Assembly: GCA_022578605.1 (NCBI GenBank)
Contig: MU394073.1
Span: forward strand, 496,001-560,000
Direction: 5' to 3'
DNA length: 64,000 bases
Origin: Camillea tinctor
Taxonomy: Eukaryota > Ascomycota > Sordariomycetes > Xylariales > Xylariaceae
Shown: positions 1-10,539 of the stretch, one piece after another
Position numbering within the stretch: position 1 is the stretch's first letter
Layout of the letters: each line of letters begins with the position of its first letter
Translations under genes and position numbers: made by a program
The notes under the pieces: generated by a model
Seen by the model: the letters and a program-made list of their open reading frames with translations, nothing else
Database searches by the model: none
Told to the model about the DNA's origin: nothing

Positions 1-2553
1 GCCCGTGGCCTTCAACAGCGCTCTGGAGGGCATTGTTGATCGAGAGGATCCAGCTGCTCATGTCTTCCCCAGAGGTAGCCTGGTACACCCTCTTATAATG
101 AGGCGTGATGACCTCGAAACAGAACCGACGCTCCGCGTTGCGCGCTTCACGTACAGACGCCATGCGGAGGTCAATTGGATCCATATGTAAGTCAAGTTTC
201 TGCTTCCAGTTACTGTATTCTGACAGCTTGCCTTGGTCGAGGACGACCCAAAATCTATGCATGGTCAGACTAGCTGAAGGAGGTCTTGGATCGAAATCTT
301 TTGTGTACTTACTTGTGCCATCCCTGCTTGTTCAATGACAAGGGATCTACGTGGGTACCTGGTCGATTCAAGGCCCAAAGAAGACCTTCTTTTCGGTGAC
401 TCGAGTTTTTCTCTGCGATAGTGAGTTGGGCGATATCTCTCTCCTCAAGATCACGTATACCCTTGAATTTAGAAGTCTGCGAAGGGCTGTTGACAGTAGC
501 GTGCCCGAGACTGCCGGGAGATCTAGAGAGATCCGCAACTGTTGTCGTTGTCGCCACCGAAGTGCCAGTTGGAATCGCCTTCAGTTGAGAACTGGTACTA
601 TCGGCTCGGCCAAGCTCAGAATCCGAGGTATATTGTATGCCATTTGTACTAGTTATGTCTTTATTACCGTTATTTGTTGCTGTGCTAGACGTTGCAGCGA
701 CGGTCTCCGGTTCGTTATACTGGAGGTTGCTCTTCTCCAACACGCGCCTCTTTTCCTCTCGTTCACGTCTCTGGTATTGAAATTCCTTGTCGGCTTCATG
801 GACTTCGTTTGTCAAGGCCTCTAATTGCGGCAGTAAGCCATCAACTTTCTTAGCGGTAGTTAGGAAAGTCCTTGCTTGTGTGTCGGCGTATTTCGTCAAG
901 TGGGACAGAACCTCCTGTTCCTTGCGACCGCCGTGTAGATCTTGCATAAACGAAGAATAATCGAACCGTTTTAGCTCAAAATTGCGCCTTTTCGTTTGGT
1001 ACTTCGTATCGCTGTCAGCCAGCTTCTTGGTTTTCACAGAATCCTGTCTTTGACCGAGATACCGCGACACGTAGGCATAATAGTCCTTGCTCTCCTCCTC
1101 GAAATCGCGTCTCTTCGACTCGGCTTGTTTTATGTCGTACGTATACAGCTTGCTAATGGGTTCAATAATAAGTCTCTGTAGATTAACAGCATTCTGTCGT
1201 TCATAAGCGAGTATCTCCCGCGCAATTTTATCGAAGTAGTGGTCTATGGCCGGTTGCACGGCGTTGGCGTTAGTAGCAGACGCTTCTCTGAGAGCATCCA
1301 TGAAGGTCGTGTAGGCGTCATTGGCCTCGAGCTGGGCAGTGTGCGCTTGTTCAGCTTTCTTCAAGACCTTCTTCATTTGTGTTCGCATATTCCCTGTTTT
1401 CTGTTCTAATGCCTTGATCGTGGCTCGGAACACCGGCCCATCATCACTAATGGTCATGTCCTCTCCTGGTCGGGGACAGGCTATATCCAATTTGACAGAC
1501 TCCCTAGTAGTCTGCGCAGTGATAGGTACAGGGGCCAATGTGTCTTGTTGGAGATTAAGTGGCGAGCTGGGTTCATCTTGTTCGATAATACGAGATTCCA
1601 TAGAATGAGTCGAGGCCACACGGATCTTGGGGGGCACTGCTAGTTGAAAGGCTGGGGTTGGGGAATTAGGAAGACTAGGTACGAAAGTATCTACCCAGGA
1701 GAAAGTTAGCCCGAGGACGACGAAAGGGGAGGAGGCAAACTGACTAGTCACCCAGAATGAAAAAGTGGCCAGAGGATGTAAACAGTGTGCTCTCTGGTCA
1801 TATTCGACGAACTGTTCCCAGCATTAGTATGCGCCTGGCGTGCCAGAGGTAACTTGCTACGCACGCTGCAAACATTTTTCCATCCTCCACCTCTATCTTC
1901 TATTGTCTTCGGAGGCTTCCACTTCCACGACCACTCAAAGCTAACCGAAGGGGTTCCGCCCGTAGTGAACTCGCCCACTAGCTCGACATTTGCGTTCTTG
2001 TGTAGATTCGGGTCTGCATGGAATTCGCGGGTGACAAGGTTTTCAACCTCCCGGATTGACGAACCATGTACATAGGTCAAGCCTTGAATGTGTGTGTCGG
2101 CATTTGTCCCGTCCTCTTCCTGGCGAATGATAAAAGTAAAGTGGAATACGAGCTCGTCGTCGTTGCTAAGTTTGAGAAGAAAATTTGGAGTCGGCGAAGG
2201 TTCAATATCCTGAAATAGCGCAGTTAGAAACATGCGATACTGCCAGTGAGGGCACCTCGGTTTCCGCTCTACGACCAACCTGAACAAACTCAACCGGAGT
2301 GGTTTCGCCCGCAGTCCTTATAGCTGTGACTCGAGTAGCTGGGAATGAATTTGGAGTAACGACGACCGATGTGCGCTTCCGAGGTGAAGTAATAGTTAGA
2401 GAGGAAATAGATACTACGGACAGTTAGCTCTGGTCGAGGTTGGTAGCGCATGCGCATATGTGGGCGCATTTAAAGGAGGCGGGACAAACATCGATTCTGG
2501 TCTCTCAAGTAGACGGCGGCGCCATCGTCGGGACGGCTACTAACAATTCCCAT
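1..2553 (-). CDS. csx2: BAR-PH ArfGAP of the Csx2 type, 5' part (cut by left window edge)
   Basis: Exons on the minus strand: 2553-2490, 2413-2280, 2209-1865, 1811-313 and 254 to beyond position 1. The four introns are 53-76 nt and all phases close, giving about 765 residues so far. Order of parts: an N terminus beginning MGIVSSRPDD, with Gly2 and Ser6 as in an N-myristoylation site; a conserved fungal N-terminal region (about 22-205); a linker; a helical BAR-type region (about 309-540) rich in Lys, Glu and Arg; a Ser/Thr-rich linker; and a PH domain from about 654 (KEGLLWALNR) continuing past intron 4 (FWVVLDQG, RRFCFEVITP, and a final helix with SSWILSINNAL). In this family a zinc-binding ArfGAP domain follows the PH domain; it would lie left of the window and is not seen. 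Expected role: stimulates GTP hydrolysis by Arf GTPases on curved membranes. Start chosen because the exon-1 ATG gives the conserved YLRDQNR-LS motif across the first intron. Confidence 0.88.
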
Positions 2554-5102
2554 GGCGGTCGAAGGCTGGCCTGGTCTGGGCCACAGGAAAAGAGTAAAGG
2601 GCCAGTCGGAGAGGAAATGCGATAAAGGAACCCGATGTACGTAGAGATGTCCAGTTGAATACTATGACAGCGTTGTAGGAGATAAAAAAAAAGTATCGAA
2701 TTGGAGGACGTGATGTCGCAGTGGTGTGGGCAAGCAAGTCTCGGACCAATCCTGCTGCTGCTGCGGAGTTGTGGTGGTCGAGTGCCTGGATAGTTGTATA
2801 TGTATTATGTCCTTTGGTATGTTCTATGTCTACCTAATGTATGTGGCGTGTGATGAATGAAAGGTGCGCCCTGGATGGACTGGACCGGGACTGGGGGTTT
2901 TTTTTTTGGCGGGGTCATAAGGGCGCCTTAGCGACTCTGTAGCCTTGTGTAGCGCTACCGAAATAGCGATAGCGTAGCGTGGTAGCGTTGTCTGTTATCT
3001 CGTTGTGGCATGCAGGACCACTCACTGATTGATCGCTCAAACCGATCACTGGTCACTGCAAGTCAGCGACCAGACGACATTGAGTGAGACCACTTTATGG
3101 CGCAGCCTGTTTGACTTGTTGAACACTAACACCACACACACACACGTGTATATATATAAACACTCACACTCACCCTCGCACTCGTGCTCGCACTCATATG
3201 CGTACGTGCGCAAGGCTAAGTTAGTTAAGTAAGTAAGCACCAGGGCTGTACCGAGATCCTTTCGAGAGACAGAGGAGGGGAAGAGGTAGTAAAGTAATAT
3301 AGGGTGTAGTATATAGCAGACAATAAATAGGTAACAAAGTCGAAGGCCAAGGTCTCTAGCATGAAGCGGTTGGCTCAACCCTCGTATCCTCGGTATCCCC
3401 CAAGTCGCATTGAATGGGGGTGCTGCTAAGTTACCGAGCAAGGCTGAGTATTGAGTAAGAGGAACCTCGCTTAAGGTGGATATCCAAGATGATGTGTCGG
3501 CAATAGAAGTACTGGGCTGTTCTATGCAGTTTAAATGCACTATAATAAGAGGAAAATATGAAGTTGTTCCTGGTCGTATATTCGGTGTATCCTCTACTGA
3601 AGATAAAAAGAGGAGAGAAAAAAGAAGTTGGCTAATGGAGGGTTGAGGCAAGTGAGGAATTAATGAACGACGAATGCTTGAAAACAAGAAGGAAATACCC
3701 AGGAGCCATAGGAATTACACTAACCTCAATAAAATAAAAACCAGGTGAAGAAGCTGCAACTACTACCTCATAGCATGTATATGTACATCAACAAAGGTAT
3801 TCACTTACCTTAGGTGCCCTAGGCAGATACCTAAGGCAACGGCTCAGTACGACGCTGTAGTAAGTACGTCATGTAGGTGATTGATTAGTTCAACACTACA
3901 GTACCTAGAGGTATATAGAAGGCCAGTTGACCTAATCCGAGCCTAGGTTAGAGATTTCCTTCCTTGGACAATTACTCACATCTATAGCAAGAGGCAACAT
4001 CGATGATAGTTCCCGCGTGCTGCATTGATTTATGTACTACATGTATAGAGATGATTTATAAAGTATCTCTTCTCTAGATACATTTGTGTAGCGTTCAACT
4101 TTCCATGCACATCACCTGCATACATATTTTATGTATTCACTAAACTTTGGGGCTTGCTTTGGCCTAATAGAGGCCAATGAGCCTTCTTATTAGCGTTCTC
4201 TCCTCCAAGAAAGCCGAAATAGACTTGGGTACTTGCCAATCGACCTACACTATACTGCATTAGTAGCTTGGGTAGAGGTACTTTTTTTTTATAGTTCAAA
4301 ATGAACATACCACCGACTCGGGCTTCACCAATTACCTGGACTTCAGTTGTTGACATATTCCCCGCCTCCCCTTTGGACTGTTGATCCTACAAGCGTCTAA
4401 CATTTTACTCCGTATTTCCAAACCTAGTTGTTTCAACCTGACCCTACCACTGTACGCAGGAGGCTCGGTTGGTTTGGAATTGACAAGACTAACCTAACAT
4501 TAGCACTCTCAACCCCGTTGTTAGTTGGTTCATGTTCCCAAGGCAACCCGAACATGCATGTAAGTAAGTGTGTGAGGTAGTTTGACGATCGTGCTGTGTG
4601 GTAAATACCACGATCCATCCCTCCATTCAGATGGTGTAGATAGGGTAGGACGCTACCGTTAGCAATGGAAGGTTTTCGGTTATTTCACCTTGTCTACTTA
4701 GGATGATGCCTTAAAAAGGTATAACCTACCTTGAATGTTTTAGTATGCGAGGTAGGGTTTTGTGATGGCATACGATACTAGCAATTTACACATATTTGAT
4801 ACTAAGCCTATATCAACTAGACCAATACAACCTTCTTTTTTTTTTGCCCTTTCATTATTGTTCTCTCGTAGCCCTTCATCAACTAGAATTTACTCTTTTC
4901 GAATGCCTCGCGTATTCCCCGCCCTTCTCCCCGCCCTTCTGTCTCCCTTCTTCCCTCAATTGTGCAGTATCCGAAACTTGTAATATTAACATAGTTTGAT
5001 GCTATGCTTTCTAGGTTTTAAAACATTTGGTAAAAGAAGCCGCCGTATACTCTCTAGATTTATCACGTAATGTCCACATGTCTCTTCTATGGTAGTATTG
5101 AT

Positions 5103-5265
5103 CGATTTGCCTATTGTCACGGTAGGTTGATACTAATGTCACGGTAGGTGCCACACCCGCCACACACTAAGCCTAAAGACATCTAGTCAGCCTTGGTACA
5201 CTGCCACGGGTACATGCGCCCCCTAAATGGAGGTACCTTTTCTATCTCACGGTCGTAAAGTCAAA
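5103..5265 (+). repeat. Left terminal inverted repeat
   Basis: Pairs with 5485-5647 on the opposite strand. It contains two copies of GTCACGGTAGGT separated by TTGATACTAAT-like spacing. The inner boundary is approximate because similarity fades after the CACGGTCG / CGCGGTCG segment. Confidence 0.75.
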
Positions 5266-5484
5266 TAGCCGCGCACCTTAATGTAGGGTACCGTAACTGG
5301 TTAATTTGCAATGGTGGTTGAAATGGATTGAAATCTTTGAATCTATTTGCATTTGAAAAAAAAAAAAAAGCACTTAAAAAAAAAGCATTTGAAATGCAAA
5401 TGCATTTGAATTGAAATCGCAAATGCATTGCAGTTGCTAGGTATGTGTTGCGAAATTGAATTCAATTGAATTGCGACACCTGCA

Positions 5485-5647
5485 ATTGAATTTGCGACCG
5501 CGAGACAATAAAGGTACTTCCATTTGGGGGGCGTATGTACCCGTGGCAGTGTACCTAGATTAACTAGAGGTCTTTAGGCTTAGTGTGTGGCGGGTGTGGC
5601 ACCTACCGTGACATTAGTATCAACCTACCGTGACAATAGGCATTCCG
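5485..5647 (-). repeat. Right terminal inverted repeat
   Basis: Reverse complement of the left arm. It differs by a handful of substitutions in the inner half, mostly transitions, which could reflect repeat-induced point mutation or simple ageing. Confidence 0.75.
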
Positions 5648-6306
5648 GTATTGATACCTATCTCAAGTCACGCTAGTAATCAATAGCTCCTAGTGTATGC
5701 ATCAATGCGCAGGTAACCTTGAGAAAGAAAATTACCACACCTTCCTTTGGTCAATTAACCTAACCTAGGTATGTACGTACATTGCCCGACATACCAGTAA
5801 CAGCCTGAATGGGTATCCGTTTGTGGATTTGGACCAGTCAAAAAGCCCCCCCTCTATGTATGTGGTTGTACAGAAATGATCAGTCCCCCCCTTTTTTGTG
5901 GTACGTACTCGAATGAGAAATGACGTGGGTAGGTTATGTTTAAAAGGGCAGACCCAGCCTTCTCCACAATGCACCCCGGTACATCTTAACTGAAGAGCCC
6001 CCCAACACCAGAATTAAGCGCCCGAACAATCTATTTCTAGACGCCGGGCATCACCAGTTACCTATTACACCACCTCAGCTACATAATATATACCCATACA
6101 ACCCCTCCGCCGCCATCACCCTCGTCCGTGCCCTGGTCGTTCCTCCGTCGTCTATACATAGACAACTCCTTTTTTTATCACTGCGTCGTCCCGCGATCTT
6201 GCCAGTACAGAGCCAGTTTCGGTGGCAATCCCCTTTCTCACCTCCGGGCTTGTCGTGTCCCCCTCCAAGGCTCCGAGAAACATGACCTAGCAGTCTACCG
6301 GGTACG

Positions 6307-9300
6307 ATGTCTACCAATTCTAGGACCTCGTATATCGACCGCCGCATCAATAGTGTCCAAAACAGTGATCGGAGGAGTCGCGCCGGCTCGAGCGCGCGAT
6401 CTTTAGCAATAAGCCATGACGACGCCTACACCTACGCTCTACGCGTCGCTTACCTCCACCACCTCCTCCAACCGAAAAATAAACGAAAAACATGGGTTGC
6501 TGCTCCGACTCCGAAGCCCAAAGCCCGAACTCATACCAATATAGCCGATCTGGTTAAGGAGTTTGTGCCCGGCAATTCGAGTGGCGTCAAGCTTCCTCAT
6601 TCTTTTCGGGGCCCCTTGGAGAAGCGGATGGAGCGTGTTATCATGGGCGTCGAGAAGTTACCTGGATTCAACGACCCTGCTGTGAAAAAGACATTTGCCC
6701 AGGCCTATACCGCTTTCACCGAGCAAGGGTTTCGAAAAAATGTTGACAAGGAACGCAAGATCGAACCCCTTATCTTGATTTTCTACTCGGCCGCTACCAA
6801 GGCATGCAGTCTTGGACACGAACATAGTGATGATTCGTGGAAGTTTCTCGTCGATAGACATGTTGCTCTCTTTATAAGACTTGTTGCCAGCATTATGCGG
6901 GATCAGGGTCATGACCGGGATAAGCCCGAACTCATGACTAGGCTGGGCACGCTCGAGAACAAGCTGCTTACCAATGATCAAAACCTGTTCATTGATACCG
7001 GTCAGGAGTCGGCCACTACTATCGAAGTCGTAGCGCCACCGAGCAACGATATCAAAGACATGGCCATGGTTCAGGTCGTTGCTAAAATCTTTGGTCTTTC
7101 GCTCACTGACGTCCAAGGCCACATAGAAGCCCAGCGGCCAAACTGGACTGAAGAAGCCGCACTGAAGGACCTTAAGGCTTACCAACATAGACTGAATTCT
7201 AATATGGCTGGGGCCCTAAGGAGTCAGGACTTTGATGTTGAGGAAGCGTATCAAGAGTGGAAAAAGGCAGAGGCGCCTTATCTTTCCCAGTTAATGTTAG
7301 AAATTCTAACAGCTAAGCCCGAGTTGGCTAAGAAATCCACAGGTGCCAGCGCAGCCACGGACAAGCCTTTGCCGTCCAGCCCATCGTCTGCGTATGCCGA
7401 AGACCAGGCTTATTCGGAGTTGGGTAGGGTCCTATCGAGTGGAAGTAGGACGTCCATATATGGTATTGATCCTATGCTGAGCTTAGGTTCTATGTCACTT
7501 GATGATATGAGCAGTATTAGGGCTGTTGACGAAACCCACTACACGTTTATTCCTCCTGAGCCCCGTGAGTTCTTAAAAATCATTGCAACCTACGCGTTGG
7601 AGTATGACGCTGTGCATGAGGATGAAGAAGGGCAAGAAGAAGGCCCTTTCTCAAGGCAATCTCTGGACCTCCTAACCGAACTTTGCGTCCGCTGGCGGAT
7701 CCCCCAGTTCACTCGCCTAGTTGTGTACCTTGAAGTAGCCGCTCGTCGGTTTACTGACACTTTGTTCACCGTTATTGATTTGGACACTGCCTTCGACTTG
7801 GTAAAGATCCCACCTCAGGAGCCGAAAAAACCGCCCCATATCTACCTTTATAACGAGAGTCTAGCAACTATAGATAGAAGTAGGTGGACTTTGTCAGACT
7901 ATGCTATATATCAGCAAGTTATTTATACCTTGAACGATGCGCTTCTCCGAGATCTTTACGACACACTCATGCATTGCTATGAGGCCAAACCCCCCTCTGC
8001 TGGACCAGCTGTACACGTGCTGGAGAACCATATATTTAATGACCCAAGCTTTTCACGAAAAGAAGAAGATGCGATGGAGTATACCAAGATGCTCCAGGTT
8101 GGTCTAGCTGAACAAGCTGCCAACGTTTATCGAGGCTTCCTCGACGCAGAACTCCCTCGGGACCATCAGGATTGGAATTTCAGCCATATAAAACAACTTG
8201 GGAATGCTGTTGTCAAGCTCTGTGAGAAGATCCAGAAACGCTATAGGAAAAACCCAGAGATTATGGGAGTTAATCCCTTGACCGTTCTTGCCGAGACCAT
8301 ATTCCCTAGCTTCGAAGATGACGCCCATGATCTCGTAAAGAGAATTATACAGGTTGCCCAAGACCGGGGAGATGAACTCCCACTCCAGGATGGTTTCGAC
8401 TTGTATAAAGACCTTGTTGAGATCCGGCGGATTCATCGATCATCACTTCCTAATAGACCTTTCACTTTCGATATAGAGGAGCTCCTCGTAGGCTTTGTAT
8501 GGCGTTGGATTCACAACGCAGAAGAACGGGCCGAAGAGTTCGTAGAACAAGCGATCAAGCAAGATCCATTTCAGGTCCGCCGCCATGATCCTAGCCATAT
8601 TACTTTGGATTCGGAACGTCATAGTCATTCCATCATCGATATGTTCCAACTGTTTCATCAGACAACGGATCAGGTTTTTCAGTTGGAGTGGGATAATGAT
8701 GTTCATCACGCTCGGTTTATGACCGCTCTCTCTAAGATATTTGCCAATGGCATTGCTCAATATTGTGAAATTGTGGATCAACGGTTCGTTAAGGAGATGG
8801 ATACACCAAGGCCTAATGAGAAGGAGGCTGCTGCTGCTGCTCAGACGACACAAGGCAGATTTATGCAATATGCCAAAGACGCCTGGAATTCCAAGGAGAA
8901 GATAGAACCCTTTCAGTTCTATCCAGAGGTACGTAGGTCCCAATCATGGTGCCATGACTTCCGTATTAACGCGCATATAGTCCCTAGTCAAGCTCAACAA
9001 TATTGAGTGGGCTATGCAGGAATTAGACAAGCTGGAGAAGTCGATGAATGTGGATGCTTGCGCTGCAATCCTAGAGAAGGTCGACGGGCCTAAGAAACAA
9101 GTCAGACGTCCGGCGAAGTATGTTTTCACCATCAAGATAGTGGAAGCCGAGGAAATCAAGGCGTGCGATCCCAACGGAACCAGCGATCCTTATGTGGTTC
9201 TCGTAGACGAGTATCAAAAGCGTTTGCACAAGACACGGATTGTCATGAGAACCCTAAACCCTCGATGGGATGAATCAGTAGATGTCACCGTGTCAGGCCC

Positions 9301-10539
9301 CTTGAACATCTCAGCTACCATATGGGATTACGACACATTTGGCGATCACGATTTCGTGGGCCGGACATCTCTGAAACTAGATCCTATACATTTTAGCGAT
9401 TACCTACCGCGGGAATTCTGGCTCGATCTAGACACCCAAGGTAGGATTTTAATCCGAGTGAGCATGGAAGGAGAACGCGATGATATCCAATTCTTCTTTG
9501 GAAAGGCCTTCCGTCATCTCAAACGGACTGAGCGAGACATGGTCCGTAAAATTACTGATAAGGTAAGTCTCTTTCAATACAGTTGTGTCAGGAATGAATG
9601 CTAAGGCACCTTCACCAGCTTTCGAGACATATTAATTCTTCACTGTCTCTCGAAGCCCTCAAGAATCTTCTTGGTCGCAATATCACTTCACAGGTCAACT
9701 CGTTCTTCAAGAGGTCGTCAACGATTCCAACTGTAACCGATGTCGAAGTTGAAAATGCTCTACAATCACTGTTCTCTTACTTCAATGAAAATTTCGCCAC
9801 AATGAAAGAAACATTAACAGACGCGACCATGGTCGCGGTTATGACTCGCTTATGGAAAGAGGTGCTCATGGCTATCGAGACAATTGTGGTGCCACCCCTG
9901 TCGGAGAAGCCTTCGAGTCAACGCCCGCTAACTCAGCGCGAGCTCGACATTGTCTTCAAATGGCTCAAGCTTCTCTATGCTTTTTTCAATGCCCAGGATG
10001 ACGATGGCGAAGTTCTTGGTGTGCCCGCTGAGGTCCTCAGGTCGCCTAAGTATCACGAGCTCAACACACTCAATTTCTTCTACTTCGACAGTACCGATAA
10101 TTTGATTCGTACTTCTGAGCGAATAGCTGCCGCAACCGCACAACGCCAGCAGCAGCAACTGCAAGGTCATATGAACAACAATCGTCTTTCTGCGCCAGCT
10201 ACACTAGGAGCTTCACTCGGCGGCGCGGGCGCAGGTCCTGCCTTTGCCAGCATGGGCACTATCCGTAGGGGTAAGAGCATCATGATGAGCCGTAATCTCG
10301 GAACAATGCGTCGTGCCAAGGAGGAAAAACGCAAGGAGGCCCAAGCAGATCCTAATGACGACATGATCCTCCGTATCTTGCGCATGCGACCCGAGGCAGC
10401 CGGTTACCTCAAAGAGAGACACCGGCAAAAAGAACGAATGGCTGCCCATGCTGCCGCTGCGATGATAGTGAAGCAGAGTGTAAGTCAGGGCTGGAACTCA
10501 GGTGCGGCTTTCGGTAGGGGAGGAGTACCACGGCGATAG
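6307..10539 (+). CDS. Munc13-like protein with MHD1, C2 and MHD2 (fungal Git1/Ync13 family)
   Basis: Exons 6307-8928, 8981-9562 and 9619-10539; introns of 52 and 56 nt, both phase 0; product about 1374 residues. The N-terminal half is the MUN-type helical region. MHD1-like sequence includes LLVGFVWRWIHNAEERAEEF near residue 725. A C2 domain follows at about 920-1010 (FTIKIVEAEEIKACDPNGTS, WDYDTFGDHDFVGRT) and keeps Asp residues in both Ca2+-binding loops. An MHD2-like region lies at about 1085-1200. The C-terminal tail is basic and Gln/Ala/Met-rich. In fission yeast, relatives act in cAMP signalling (Git1) and in exocytosis/endocytosis at the division site (Ync13); which one this matches I cannot tell. 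Expected to work at the plasma membrane in vesicle priming. Splicing joins YPE to SLVKLNNIEWA, a conserved junction. The ATG at 6307 gives a plausible N terminus, but an upstream exon is not excluded. Confidence 0.9.

Larger units (their letters stand above)
5103..5647. mobile_element. Non-autonomous TIR element (MITE-like, possibly hAT-type)
   Basis: About 545 bp with long, nearly perfect terminal inverted repeats of about 160 bp (5103-5265 against 5485-5647). The first 80 or so paired bases inside TGCCTATTG are almost identical; the inner parts differ mainly by C/T and G/A changes. The direct repeat GTATTGAT flanks both sides (5095-5102 and 5648-5655). It has the length and the nTnnnnAn pattern of hAT target-site duplications. 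Each arm carries the subterminal word GTCACGGTAGGT twice. The AT-rich centre has A-runs and repeats of GCATTTGAAATG-like words and no coding capacity. The ends start CG rather than the usual hAT CAGGG/TAGGG, so the superfamily is an inference. Confidence 0.75.
2554..6306. other. Intergenic region between csx2-like and Munc13-like genes
   Basis: The two flanking genes are divergent, so both promoters lie here. No convincing coding region was seen. The stretch contains short simple repeats (CA/CT-rich at about 3133-3200), runs of A or T, many TAGGTA-type words, and the TIR element at 5103-5647. A long open frame on the minus strand (3687-3046) translates partly from CA-repeat DNA and has no recognisable domain, so it is not annotated as a gene. 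Confidence 0.7.

Noticed and set aside
3046..3687. 213-residue open frame on the minus strand
   Set aside because: Part of it is translated from CA/CT simple repeats, composition is Leu/Tyr/Cys-rich without domain, and no splice or start evidence supports it.
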